Below, piece after piece: positions 15,582 through 24,433 of a DNA stretch of 46,164 nt. Position numbers and translations under genes: made by a program. Within the stretch, counting starts at the first letter, position 1, and each line of letters begins with the position of its first letter. Origin of the DNA: an uncultured Oscillospiraceae bacterium (GTDB lineage: Bacteria > Bacillota > Clostridia > Oscillospirales > Acutalibacteraceae); assembly GCA_900549155.1 (NCBI GenBank), contig URNF01000004.1, positions 1-46,164 on the forward strand, written 5' to 3'. Under the pieces are notes generated by a model. That model saw only the letters and a program-made list of their open reading frames with translations. It ran no database searches and was not told the DNA's origin.

Positions 15582-17882
15582 TTACATCACGATGCGGATC
15601 GTGTGCTTTTTACCGTCCAAAAACGCTTTGACGCTGTCGGTCTCATGCTTTTTATCGTCCACGAAAAGCGCGCTGATACCGCTTTGTCTGCCGTTTGGAT
15701 TTTCGATGACGATGTCATATTCATCCGAGCGGTACATGCGCCGCATCGTGACCCTTTTCCAATCGGACGGGATACACGGAGCGAGACGAAAGCCGTCATA
15801 TTCCGGATGGAATCCCAGCATATACTGCGTGATCGCACGGAACATCCAGCCCGCCGTCCCCGTCACCCAGGCAAACATCGTCTCGCCCTTGCGGGGATTT
15901 TCCGGTCCGTAGTACATATTCGTGACCACATACGGCTCGCAGCCGGAATGTGCGGTCGGATTGGTCGCGGAATCCGGCAGAATTTTCATCATCGTCTCGA
16001 AAGCTGCATTTGCCCGTCCGCAAATGCAGTCCGCCACGATCTTGAACGTGCCGCCGTGACAATACGGTGTGCCGTTTTCCCAAATGCCGGGGATAAAGCT
16101 CGTGAGACGCCCGATGTGATCGTTAAATTTTCTGTATGCCGGATACAGCGTCAGCGGGCCGTAGTCGGAGTCAAGGTAGGTATCGACCGCATCGAGACAA
16201 AGCCTTGTCCGCTCATCGTCGACGATCCCTGCATAGATTGCCCACGTTTGCGGATTGAGATAGATCTTCCCCTCTTTTTCCTCATGCGAGCCTACCTTTT
16301 CGTCGTAGTCGTTGATAGCAGCCAAAAACCACTCGCCGTCCCAGCCCTCTTTGTTGACCGCTTTCTCCATTTTTTCGGCTCTTTGCAGCATTTCGTCGGA
16401 CAGGGCGATGTCATTTCGGATGTGCTTTGCCATTTCCGCCGTGTTGCGCAGCGCCAGGCAAAGCGCGATCGACGTCCAGACCGATTCGCCCCTGCCCTGC
16501 AGTCCCGTCATATTCAGAGAGTCGTTCCAGTCGCCGTCCCGTGAGTGCACCAGCCCGTGCTTGCCGACATCATCGGAAGCAAACCGCATGGCGGTGAGGA
16601 TATGCTCCCACACCGTGTCCTTTTCGCCGTCCAAATAGGTGACCTCTCTGTCTAAAAAGCCGTAGTCGCCCGTTTCTTTCAGATAGGCATTCACGGACAG
16701 CGGGATCCATATCGGTCCGTCCGAATAAATGTGGTGGTCAAGCGGCAGCCAGCCGCGCACGCAGCGTCCGTCCGCATACATATAGGAGAGCGTCTCCAGG
16801 ATCTTTTCGGCGGCAAGTGCGGGATTGAATGCGGCGACCGCCCAGGCATCCTGCAGCTGATCCCGAAAGCCCTTTCCCGTGTCGCGGCCGACCTCGGCGC
16901 ACAGCTGCACCTGCTGCTTTAACCAGTAGTTTGCGAAATTGTTGACCTTTTCCACGGGTGTGTCGACAGTGACCGACTGACAGAGCTTTTCCGTCTCCGC
17001 CTTCAGGGCGACATAGTCACGTTCGATCTTCCCCGTTTGGAACAGCTTCTGTGAAATGAATCTGGCGGTGTCCAGCTTATCCGCCACGCCGATGAGCACA
17101 TGAAACGTGACCGTCTCACCCGCCGCAAGCGCAACATCGTGCTGCAACACGCCGACCATCCGCTCACAGGATGCGAGGGTGTCGGAGAGCTTTTCGCGTT
17201 TTAAGCTATCCGGCGCAAAAACGCTGCCGTATGTACCGTAGAAACGGGAACGGGAGCTTTCAAAGGCGTCGGGCTTGCGATCCGAGGAAACGAAAGCGTT
17301 GAACCACTCGTGGGGCTTTTCCATCGCCGCATTGAAGCACATCAGCAGATTATCCGCCGCGTCATATTCCGCATGGACATAGGAGTTATAATCGGAATAC
17401 CGCGCATACCCCTCAAGCGAAAACTCCGCAAAGGAATACACACTCAGCTCCTGCGCATGATCCGCCCTGTTTTCCAGCGAAACCGTCCAGATCTCGCAGG
17501 GGTCTTCCCGATTGACAAACACCTGCAAGCGGGCGGCGATCCCCGCACATTCCGAGGAAACCGTCGTGTACCCCAAGCCGTGAACGCACCGAAAATGCTC
17601 CACCGGCGTTTTCAGCGGATACCACCCGGGGTTGAACAGGGTATCAGCCGTCTTGTTTTTGATATAGAAATACCGTTTTCCGTCCGCAATGACACAGCAG
17701 CGCCCCTTTCCCTGCGGATCGATATAGGAAAGTGCACGGTCGCCGTAGGCGCCGTTGCCGCCGCCGAAATGGTTAACCCCCGAGAGGATGCGCGCATTCC
17801 AGATATAGTTCATCAAAGGTCTTTTCGGTTCCTTTTCCGTGATGACATATTCCCTGTCTCCAAAATAACCGATCTCAGACAC
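15582..17882 (-). CDS. GH94-family glycoside phosphorylase (cellobiose/chitobiose phosphorylase-like)
   Basis: 766 residues. GTG 17882 is chosen: a GAAGGGAG site lies 7 nt upstream and the family homology (EIGYFGDREYVITEKEPKRP) begins right after it. A TTG at 17921 would fall in a terminator stem. Family features are NHFGGGNGAYGDRALSY (about 50), the catalytic region GKGFRDQLQDAWA (about 350, Asp as proton donor in the family), HSRDGDWNDSLNMTG (about 480) and ENGTPYCHGGTFKIVADC (about 625). GH94 enzymes split beta-linked disaccharides with phosphate to give a sugar 1-phosphate. No signal peptide, so it would act on imported oligosaccharides. The exact disaccharide cannot be told. It follows the large polysaccharide operon past a terminator. 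Confidence 0.85.
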   Translation of the reverse strand: MSEIGYFGDREYVITEKEPKRPLMNYIWNARILSGVNHFGGGNGAYGDRALSYIDPQGKGRCCVIADGKRYFYIKNKTADTLFNPGWYPLKTPVEHFRCVHGLGYTTVSSECAGIAARLQVFVNREDPCEIWTVSLENRADHAQELSVYSFAEFSLEGYARYSDYNSYVHAEYDAADNLLMCFNAAMEKPHEWFNAFVSSDRKPDAFESSRSRFYGTYGSVFAPDSLKREKLSDTLASCERMVGVLQHDVALAAGETVTFHVLIGVADKLDTARFISQKLFQTGKIERDYVALKAETEKLCQSVTVDTPVEKVNNFANYWLKQQVQLCAEVGRDTGKGFRDQLQDAWAVAAFNPALAAEKILETLSYMYADGRCVRGWLPLDHHIYSDGPIWIPLSVNAYLKETGDYGFLDREVTYLDGEKDTVWEHILTAMRFASDDVGKHGLVHSRDGDWNDSLNMTGLQGRGESVWTSIALCLALRNTAEMAKHIRNDIALSDEMLQRAEKMEKAVNKEGWDGEWFLAAINDYDEKVGSHEEKEGKIYLNPQTWAIYAGIVDDERTRLCLDAVDTYLDSDYGPLTLYPAYRKFNDHIGRLTSFIPGIWENGTPYCHGGTFKIVADCICGRANAAFETMMKILPDSATNPTAHSGCEPYVVTNMYYGPENPRKGETMFAWVTGTAGWMFRAITQYMLGFHPEYDGFRLAPCIPSDWKRVTMRRMYRSDEYDIVIENPNGRQSGISALFVDDKKHETDSVKAFLDGKKHTIRIVM

Positions 17883-17889
17883 GTATATG

Positions 17890-17897
17890 CTCCCTTC
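17890..17897 (-). promoter_or_regulatory. Ribosome binding site of the GH94 gene
   Basis: GAAGGGAG on the minus strand, 7 nt before GTG 17882. It decides the start over the TTG at 17921. Confidence 0.7.
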
Positions 17898-17916
17898 TGT
17901 CAAATGATCTTCAAAA

Positions 17917-17950
17917 GACAAGGGACGCCGTTTGTTTTGCGGCGTCCCTT
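17917..17950 (-). terminator. Terminator between the surface protein gene and the GH94 gene
   Basis: An 11-bp stem AAGGGACGCCG (17920-17930 with 17940-17950) with loop TTTGTTTTG lies 8 bp past the stop of the upstream gene. The tail on the minus strand is TTGTCTTTTG, not a pure T run, so read-through into the GH94 gene is plausible. Confidence 0.75.
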
Positions 17951-17958
17951 TTACCTAT

Positions 17959-19065
17959 TTACTCCTCAGGAGAGTTTTCCTCATCCGTTGCGGGATTCTC
18001 CCCGGCGTCAGGCGCGCCGACCGCCTGCTTCTTCTTTTTCAAAACAAGGAAAGTGACAGCCGCCGCTGCAGCCGCACAAACCGCGACGATCGCGACAATG
18101 ACCCAAGCCGACATATGCTTTGTCGGTTCTTCAACCGGATCGTCCACGGGAACATCGCCGTTTCCCGTTGTCTCAGTGGTAGGCTCGGTGACAGGCTCGG
18201 TGATGTCGGTGTCGGTGATATTGTTGATGTCGTCGGCAGTAGCCGGTGTCGTGTTGTCGCCGTCGGTTCTCGGAGCAGCCGTGACTTTGTTATTGTTTGC
18301 CTTGGTGGTCTTGTTGTTCGGCGCAGCGGTGGTCGGGGTCTTGGCAGCGGTAGTGGTCGTCGCGGTGCTGCCGCCGATCGCAGGCTTGCCCGTGCTCACG
18401 CCGAGATAGCCGATGTTGTCCATCTTATCGGTGGCGTCATCGCCCTTAAAGAACAGGAAATCGTCGAAATACAGAGAGCCGGAGATGGTGTTGTTGAACG
18501 TCAGCCCCTCGTTTTCCTGATTGTAGATCACCATCTCCAAACGGCTGAATTCCTCCGCCGCTTCCATCTGCTTGCGCATATCCGCCGTCCAGGCATCCTG
18601 CCAACGGACGGTATAGGTTCTGGGGGTCGTGTCCACTTTCAGAAAAATGTCATTCTGATAGTCCGACCAGGAGAAAGAAAGGCGCAGACGGACATACACC
18701 TTTCCGGTGGCTGCCATCGTGATCTTGAAGCCGTCGGTGGTGGTGACAAGATTTTTCAGACCGCGGGTGTCCTGATCCGGCTCATGCCAAAAAGTGGCAT
18801 AGCCGGGCGTGTTGTTATTGTCCCAGTCCATCTTCACGCTGTTCTTGCCGCCGAGGACAGATTTGGTGTCCAGATTGACAGCCACGACCGCTTTGTTGCG
18901 TTTTTGGATGCCGATATAATACAAGATATCCGACGTGTCCGCATAGGACTCCCAGTCGTCCCAAAGTCGTGTGACAGTGGATGCCGCCGAAACAGGTGCC
19001 GCAAAGAGGGTCACTGCCATCATCACCGCGACGAGCAGCGAAAGCCATTTAGTTGTTGTTTTCAT
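17959..19065 (-). CDS. Membrane-anchored surface protein with a carbohydrate-binding-like domain
   Basis: 368 residues from ATG 19065 (GGGAGGA upstream). Signal peptide 1-27 (ends AAPVSA). Residues 30-205 form a beta-sandwich-like domain: DWESYADTSDILYYIGIQ, WDNNNTPGYATFWH and the closing SGSLYFDDFLFF, as in CBM11-type and related binding modules. A low-complexity Thr/Asn/Pro linker follows (about 220-310), then a membrane helix (WVIVAIVAVCAAAAAAVTF) and a lysine-rich, acidic cytoplasmic tail. It probably holds glycan at the cell surface near the GH98 enzyme. It is the last gene before the terminator of the large operon, 27 bp after the solute-binding protein gene. Binding specificity is unknown. 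Confidence 0.75.
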   Translation of the reverse strand: MKTTTKWLSLLVAVMMAVTLFAAPVSAASTVTRLWDDWESYADTSDILYYIGIQKRNKAVVAVNLDTKSVLGGKNSVKMDWDNNNTPGYATFWHEPDQDTRGLKNLVTTTDGFKITMAATGKVYVRLRLSFSWSDYQNDIFLKVDTTPRTYTVRWQDAWTADMRKQMEAAEEFSRLEMVIYNQENEGLTFNNTISGSLYFDDFLFFKGDDATDKMDNIGYLGVSTGKPAIGGSTATTTTAAKTPTTAAPNNKTTKANNNKVTAAPRTDGDNTTPATADDINNITDTDITEPVTEPTTETTGNGDVPVDDPVEEPTKHMSAWVIVAIVAVCAAAAAAVTFLVLKKKKQAVGAPDAGENPATDEENSPEE

Positions 19066-19092
19066 ATATGTATCCTCCCTATTTCATGTGCA

Positions 19093-20496
19093 TTATTTGC
19101 CCGTTATCTTTGTTTCTCCCCAAACATCGCGCAGATTGGCGTTCAGAGAGTCCGCATACATATCGATCAGCGTGCCCGCCGTTTTGTATCCATAGTACAT
19201 ATCGTTGCTCAGACCGAAGAAGCAGCCGCCGTCCAGATAGGAAATGCCCGAATAGGCATACAGGCTGTATTTGTCATTGCCCGAAAGGCGCTTTTTGTAG
19301 TCCTCATAGGATGCCTCGTCGGCGATCTTCAGGAAAAAGTCATCCTCGAACCGTTCGTCATATGTACGGGTGTCCGAGCGGCGGATCAGATCCATGATGA
19401 ACAGATATTTGGCGGCATCCTTTTCATAGGTCACCGGAATGAACCAATAGCGCACATTGCTCTGATAGCTGGTGATGTTCGAGGTGTTGGACGGACCTTT
19501 GGGGAAAGCGATCATGCCGAATTCATCCTTCATGCCGCTGTCGTTGGCGATCGTCATGACCTCATTGGTGCCCAGCATAAACGCATAGGAGCCGTTCACG
19601 AAGTCCTGCATGGCAGCCTTCCAGCCGCCCTCGGAAACGTAGATGGTCTTGTCCGTGTTGCACCAGTCATAATAGGTTTCCATTGCCTGTGTGGTTTTCG
19701 GATCCTTGAGGTTTACCTCCAGCTGTCCGTCCGCATTGATCTTGCAATAGTCGCCGTCGTTGGAATAGATCATCGCCGTGAGCGTCTCGTTGATGGTCCA
19801 TGCGCCATAGCCGTGCAGGGTGATGGTGCCGTCGCTCTCGGCGACCTGACACTTCTTGGCATATTCCTTCAGCTTATCCCACGTCCACTCGCCCTTTTCC
19901 TGCAGCGTGTGCGGATCTTCAAGATCGTTTTCCGCCAGGATGCGTTTGTTATAATAGAGGGACGTGTATGCCGTGTTCTCATAGCCGAAGTTGAAGCCGT
20001 ACTGTCCGCCGTCCACATTGGTGTATTTCGAAACGACCTTGTTGTAAATAGCGTCGTTCGCAAAATCAATGCCAAGCTCGGCTGCCGCGCTGTTCAGGTT
20101 GGACATGATACCGGCATAGTACCAATCGGCGAAGTCGTTTTCCGGGCACATCATCACATTGCCCAAGGGAGCGCCCGACATGACCGCCGTCACCATGGCG
20201 GACTCATAGCCGGAGCCCTGACCGACCGTTTTCACGGTGAAGCCGTATTGCTTTTCAAGCTCCTTGAGGTGCTTATAGTCATACGCCTCGGTGTCCACGT
20301 TGCTTTCATCAATAGACCAGGGGTAGACGATCGTCATTTCAAGTCCCTTGAGACTTTCGAGAAATTCATCCGACACCTTCAGAGCCGTCGCCTTGCCGCC
20401 GGATGTGCCGTCCCCCGACGGATCGGCTTTCGCACCGCAGCCGACGAGGGAAAGCATCAGAGCGGCTGCCAAAAGGAATGCAAAAACTTTTTTCAT
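19093..20496 (-). CDS. Extracellular sugar-binding lipoprotein of an ABC importer (SBP, copy 2)
   Basis: 467 residues from ATG 20496 (GGAGGT upstream). Signal peptide with lipobox LVGCGAK, so lipid-anchored outside. The sequence has the lobes of family 1 solute-binding proteins: EMTIVYPWSIDESN near the start, YGFNFGYENTAYTSLYYNKR (about 160), GEWTWDKLKEYAKKC (about 200) and a hinge near YAFMLGTNEVMTIAND (about 300). It would pass an oligosaccharide to the permeases encoded at 22.6-24.4 kb; the GH98 gene stands between. No ATPase gene is present. The aromatic-rich N-lobe suits sugar stacking, but the ligand is unknown. Confidence 0.88.
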   Translation of the reverse strand: MKKVFAFLLAAALMLSLVGCGAKADPSGDGTSGGKATALKVSDEFLESLKGLEMTIVYPWSIDESNVDTEAYDYKHLKELEKQYGFTVKTVGQGSGYESAMVTAVMSGAPLGNVMMCPENDFADWYYAGIMSNLNSAAAELGIDFANDAIYNKVVSKYTNVDGGQYGFNFGYENTAYTSLYYNKRILAENDLEDPHTLQEKGEWTWDKLKEYAKKCQVAESDGTITLHGYGAWTINETLTAMIYSNDGDYCKINADGQLEVNLKDPKTTQAMETYYDWCNTDKTIYVSEGGWKAAMQDFVNGSYAFMLGTNEVMTIANDSGMKDEFGMIAFPKGPSNTSNITSYQSNVRYWFIPVTYEKDAAKYLFIMDLIRRSDTRTYDERFEDDFFLKIADEASYEDYKKRLSGNDKYSLYAYSGISYLDGGCFFGLSNDMYYGYKTAGTLIDMYADSLNANLRDVWGETKITGK

Positions 20497-20537
20497 GCCA
20501 TTACCTCCGTTTTTATCGTTTGCATCGCACGCTGTGA

Positions 20538-22592
20538 TCAGTTGGTTACCGTCAGTTTTACTACACCGTTGGATTTGACCGTGATGATCGCCGTTTTTTC
20601 GGCTGCGCTGAAATTCAGAGTGGCGGTTGCGTGATTGCTGCCCGACACCGCGACCTTCGGCGCTTTGGAAACGCCCGTCAGCACAATGACCGTTTCACGA
20701 AAATCGGATGCGCTGTCCATCTTCCCTCCTTCCAGATAGGAATCCATGAAGCTGCCTTTGTTTTCTTTTTTATTGCAGACACGGGATGTGTCCAGACGCA
20801 GATTGGTGAGATCCATCTTGAAGCCGCTTTGACTCTCCTCAACGACGGCATAGGTGTGCTCGCGCATGGAGATCTCCGCTTTCACGCCGCTCTTCATCGT
20901 ATAGGCGACGCTCTTTGCGGAATTTTCGGTCTGATTTTCAAGATCGTTGAGGATATAGGTCAGATTGCCGATCTTAAACATCGTGCCGTTTCCCGTATAG
21001 GTCTGCGCAAATTTCGAATTGAAATACTTCTGCTTGGTCGCCGCCGTGGAACCGAGCTTTTGTGTGTAATTGCTGTTTGTCAGAATGTCCGCGTTCGGAA
21101 GGATAGCGGAAGCGTTCACATATTTGCAAAGCGTGGGAACGATGTAATACCGTCCCGTGGTCGGCACCCATTTCTTACTCGTGCCGTACTGACGGTAGGT
21201 GCTGTACCATGAGGTAAGCCCGCCGTAGATGTCCATGAACAGCTTGGACTCGATCCCCTGCATCACGCTGTCGTCCGCCGAGGTGAACTGATAGGCAACC
21301 TTTATGTTGCTGATCACCTCGTTCTTTTGGGGCACAGCGCCGCGCACGATCCGCTGATACAGCGGATAGACGACCGACCAAAACGCTTCCGAGAAAGCGA
21401 TGTTGCCGTCCAGCGGCTCATAGAGGTGCAGTTCTTCAGAGGAATACACATTGGCGCCGCCGATCATGTCGCAGATCGTGTCGATGCCGGCGAGGGCGGG
21501 CGGGTATTTCAGGGTGAACAGATCGGATTTGCCGCGGAACTTCGTGCCCATATCGTTATAATCGCCCAGTCCTTCTTCCCACCAGAGCCACGACTCCACG
21601 TTGCTGCCCCAGTTACCGCACACACCGCTAAGCCACGCGCCCATCGCCGCAGCCTGTGTGGAGAAATGCCGTCCCTGTCCGTTATGCTTATCCTGAATGA
21701 TGACATTGTGGGCATAGTCCTTCATCAGTTGATACAGCTCTTTGTCCTCCAGCGCACGGTTCACCGTGTTGGTGCAATGGGAATATTCCATCTCCTGCCA
21801 CACAAACAGGGCGTTGTTTTCCTTGCAGGCTCTGAGGGTGGTCTTCATTCTGTCAAGCTCTTCCTGACGCAGCTGACTGCACGAAAGCTCCACATGCACA
21901 AAGCCCATCAGGCTCTTATGCTTTTTGAGCAAATTCGAAAGCTCGCTTTGTGTGAAGCCCTCCCGCGTTTCCACCGAGTTCCAGTTCTCGATCTGAATGA
22001 AGGTCGGTATGTTGGCGGCGTCGGTTTGAGAAAGGATCTTCTCAAAGGATGCATACAGGGCGTTTTTGTCCGTGCTGTTCGTATCGGTGTCCGTATACAG
22101 CGCCGAGAAAGCGCGGATGTCCGCGGGCAGCGCGTTATACAGCACCTTCATCGACTCTCCCTCGCTCTTCGGGGAAAGCGTGATCGTGTGGAAAATGAAC
22201 AGCGGATTGTCGTGGTTCACCAGCATACGGGACTGCGACGAGGTCGCCCTTTGGCGCACCGTTTTGCCCTTCAGAGAGGACATGGTGAGCGGCGACACCG
22301 TCAAATTCTGCTGTGTGCTTTCGGGCAGCGTTTTGATCGTCGTTTGCTGCTGCTTTGTGGTCTTTGCAGGACCCGCCGTCTTATTATTGTTAGCATTGTT
22401 GTTTGCGGTCTGTCCGCCGTTTGTCTTGGCGGAGCCGCTCGGTGCCGCAGTGTCCGTTGCGGATGCGGACGTTGCCCCCGAACCGTCGGAATTTTGCGAG
22501 GACGGTTCCGGCTTTTTGCTGCATCCGACGAAGCAGCCGACGATCAGAAAGACCGTCAACACCAAAGAGATCGCCATTTTGAGCTTCTTCAT
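20538..22592 (-). CDS. GH98-family glycoside hydrolase, lipoprotein
   Basis: 684 residues. ATG 22592 follows AAAGGAGG. The open frame extends to 23060, but that part overlaps the permease gene. The signal peptide ends in a lipobox (VGCFVGC). A Ser/Thr/Asn-rich spacer runs to about residue 100. The catalytic domain has the GH98 pattern: VLYNALPADIRAFSALY, IPTFIQIENWN, LMGFVHVEL (candidate acid Glu), NALFVWQEMEY, and AMGAWLSGVCGNWGSNVESW, matching the GAYLSGYSGNYG region of known enzymes. GH98 members are endo-acting on blood-group glycans or glucuronoarabinoxylan. Here the enzyme would cut polymer outside the cell and feed the importers on either side in the operon. The substrate is not decided by sequence alone. 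Confidence 0.78.
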   Translation of the reverse strand: MKKLKMAISLVLTVFLIVGCFVGCSKKPEPSSQNSDGSGATSASATDTAAPSGSAKTNGGQTANNNANNNKTAGPAKTTKQQQTTIKTLPESTQQNLTVSPLTMSSLKGKTVRQRATSSQSRMLVNHDNPLFIFHTITLSPKSEGESMKVLYNALPADIRAFSALYTDTDTNSTDKNALYASFEKILSQTDAANIPTFIQIENWNSVETREGFTQSELSNLLKKHKSLMGFVHVELSCSQLRQEELDRMKTTLRACKENNALFVWQEMEYSHCTNTVNRALEDKELYQLMKDYAHNVIIQDKHNGQGRHFSTQAAAMGAWLSGVCGNWGSNVESWLWWEEGLGDYNDMGTKFRGKSDLFTLKYPPALAGIDTICDMIGGANVYSSEELHLYEPLDGNIAFSEAFWSVVYPLYQRIVRGAVPQKNEVISNIKVAYQFTSADDSVMQGIESKLFMDIYGGLTSWYSTYRQYGTSKKWVPTTGRYYIVPTLCKYVNASAILPNADILTNSNYTQKLGSTAATKQKYFNSKFAQTYTGNGTMFKIGNLTYILNDLENQTENSAKSVAYTMKSGVKAEISMREHTYAVVEESQSGFKMDLTNLRLDTSRVCNKKENKGSFMDSYLEGGKMDSASDFRETVIVLTGVSKAPKVAVSGSNHATATLNFSAAEKTAIITVKSNGVVKLTVTN

Positions 22593-22606
22593 AAAAAATC
22601 CTCCTT

Positions 22607-23506
22607 TTAACCGACCAAACCGCTTCTCGAAACGCTTTCGACAAACGACTTTTGTGCAATCACATACAAGACCAAAAGCGGGGCGATGACCAGCACGATG
22701 CCCGCATTTTGGATCAAGCCGCCCGCCAGGATCTGTGTGTTGCCCGCGTTTGCCAAATTGGCAAAGGGGTTTTCCAAAGCACCGATGGTGGTGGGCAGCA
22801 CATCGAGGTTGGAACAGAATACCGGAATGTACATTCCGTCCAGCCACGTCCACACGAAGGAAAACAGGAAAACCGTCACCATCATGGAGCGTGCGTCCGG
22901 CAGGATGATGCTCACAAGCGTCCGAAAAACACCGGCGCCGTCGATATATGCCGCTTCCTCCAGGGCACGCGGCACGCCCTTGAAATATTGGCGCATGATG
23001 AAAATGTAGAGCCCGTTTTTCAGTCCCGTGCAGGTCACTCCCAAAATGATCATCGGCCACCAGGTGTTGAGCAGCGACAGCGACCGAAACTGCAGATAAT
23101 ACGGAACGAGCAGCACATCCGGCGGGATCATCATCGCGAGAATTGCCGCGAGAAACAAAATGTTGTTCCCCTTGAAGTTAAACCGCGCAAACCCGTATGC
23201 CACAAAGGTCGATGAGATCATCTGCACAGCGGAAATGACGATCGCCATCGGGATGGTGTTCAGCATCGCGCTGCCGTATTTCAAAAGCCGCATCGCTTCC
23301 GTATAATGTGAAAGCGTGAAATGCTTCGGGACATATTTCACGGTGCCGTCATACACATCCTGCACGGACATGACGCTTGTGGAAAGCTCGGTGATCAGCG
23401 GATACAAAATGACAAAGCAGATACCGCCGATGAACAAAAGCCGCAAAACGGAGAGCACCAGGCGGACAGCAGATCTTTTCAAACGCATTTTTCCCTTTTG
23501 GGTCAT
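22607..23506 (-). CDS. ABC sugar importer permease, MalG type (copy 2)
   Basis: 299 residues with six membrane segments. The family EAA loop reads ALEEAAYIDGAGVFRTLVSI (about residue 190), the contact point for the ATPase. The N-terminal region (FVILYPLITELSTSVMSVQ) and the QYFKGVPRALEEAA stretch fit MalG-type carbohydrate permeases. It pairs with the MalF-type permease 12 bp upstream. The GH98 gene begins 14 bp after its stop. Confidence 0.93.
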   Translation of the reverse strand: MTQKGKMRLKRSAVRLVLSVLRLLFIGGICFVILYPLITELSTSVMSVQDVYDGTVKYVPKHFTLSHYTEAMRLLKYGSAMLNTIPMAIVISAVQMISSTFVAYGFARFNFKGNNILFLAAILAMMIPPDVLLVPYYLQFRSLSLLNTWWPMIILGVTCTGLKNGLYIFIMRQYFKGVPRALEEAAYIDGAGVFRTLVSIILPDARSMMVTVFLFSFVWTWLDGMYIPVFCSNLDVLPTTIGALENPFANLANAGNTQILAGGLIQNAGIVLVIAPLLVLYVIAQKSFVESVSRSGLVG

Positions 23507-23518
23507 GTTGCTCCCCCC

Positions 23519-24433
23519 TCAGTTCTCCTGGTATACAATAAATTTTGAGATCAGCTTATACACGATCAGCAGAATGATGCCCATGATGATCATATAGCTG
23601 ATCGCCATTGCCGAGCCTGTTCCGAACTTGATCTTTTCAAAGCTGGTCGCGTGGATGCTTTCGATGACCGGATTGGAAATGTTGGTGAACGAATCGATGA
23701 CCGAATAGACCACGCACACCAGGATCAGCGGACTGATCATCGGCAGGGAAATTTTCCAAAAAACGTCCCAGCCGGTCGCCCCCTCCACATACGCCGCCTC
23801 AAAAATCGACGGGGAAATGGACTGCAAGCCCGCCAAAAATACCACGATCGGCACGGCGGAGATCGCGACGATGTCTGAGATGCGCTCCACGGTCGAGGAA
23901 ATGAAATTGACAAGCGACTGATTCAGCGACATCTGATTGAGCAGGGACACGATGCCGACGGACATACCGGATGCCGCCGACTCCGTCGTTGCATTTTGCA
24001 GAGTTTGCAGGGTGTAGCCGCCCAACAGCTGACTGATGATGCCCGACGAGGTGATCACCGGCAGAAAGAGAATCATGCGAGCAAGTGTTCGGCCGTGAAA
24101 CTTTCCGTTCAAAAGGCTCGCCATAAAGAAAGCAAACAGCGTGCAGATCGGGACGTTGATCGCCATGTTGCCGATGGATGACAGCAGGTTCGTGCGAAAC
24201 TCCGTGCTGACAAAAAAGATATAGTTGTAGTTCTCCAGACCGACGTTCGTCAGGGCAAAGCCGTCGGGCATGATCTTCAATTCGCTGAAGCTGAAAACGA
24301 TCGCCTGCACCAGCGGGATGATGATGAAAAAGACCAGTCCGACCAGGAAAGGCGCCACAAAGACAAAGCCCCATCTTTTCTGCTTTTCACTCAGGGAAAC
24401 CGTTTTCCCCGGGCGCTTTTTCGGATCTTTCAT
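23519..24433 (-). CDS. ABC sugar importer permease, MalF type (copy 2)
   Basis: 304 residues with six membrane segments. FEAAYVEGATGWDVFWKISL (about residue 215) is the EAA loop. The loop before it contains an extra insertion with NATTESAASGMSVGIVSLLN. ATG 24433 overlaps the stop of the DUF5696 gene by 4 bp (ATGA), so translation is coupled. With its MalG partner it forms the channel for the binding protein encoded at 19.1 kb. Confidence 0.93.
   Translation of the reverse strand: MKDPKKRPGKTVSLSEKQKRWGFVFVAPFLVGLVFFIIIPLVQAIVFSFSELKIMPDGFALTNVGLENYNYIFFVSTEFRTNLLSSIGNMAINVPICTLFAFFMASLLNGKFHGRTLARMILFLPVITSSGIISQLLGGYTLQTLQNATTESAASGMSVGIVSLLNQMSLNQSLVNFISSTVERISDIVAISAVPIVVFLAGLQSISPSIFEAAYVEGATGWDVFWKISLPMISPLILVCVVYSVIDSFTNISNPVIESIHATSFEKIKFGTGSAMAISYMIIMGIILLIVYKLISKFIVYQEN

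Noticed and set aside
17932..20634. 900-codon open frame on the plus strand
   Set aside because: Antisense to three well-supported genes, with no recognisable domain. The length comes from biased codon use on the other strand.
22593..23060. N-terminal extension of the GH98 protein
   Set aside because: It overlaps the permease gene in another frame; the signal peptide and AAAGGAGG site mark ATG 22592.
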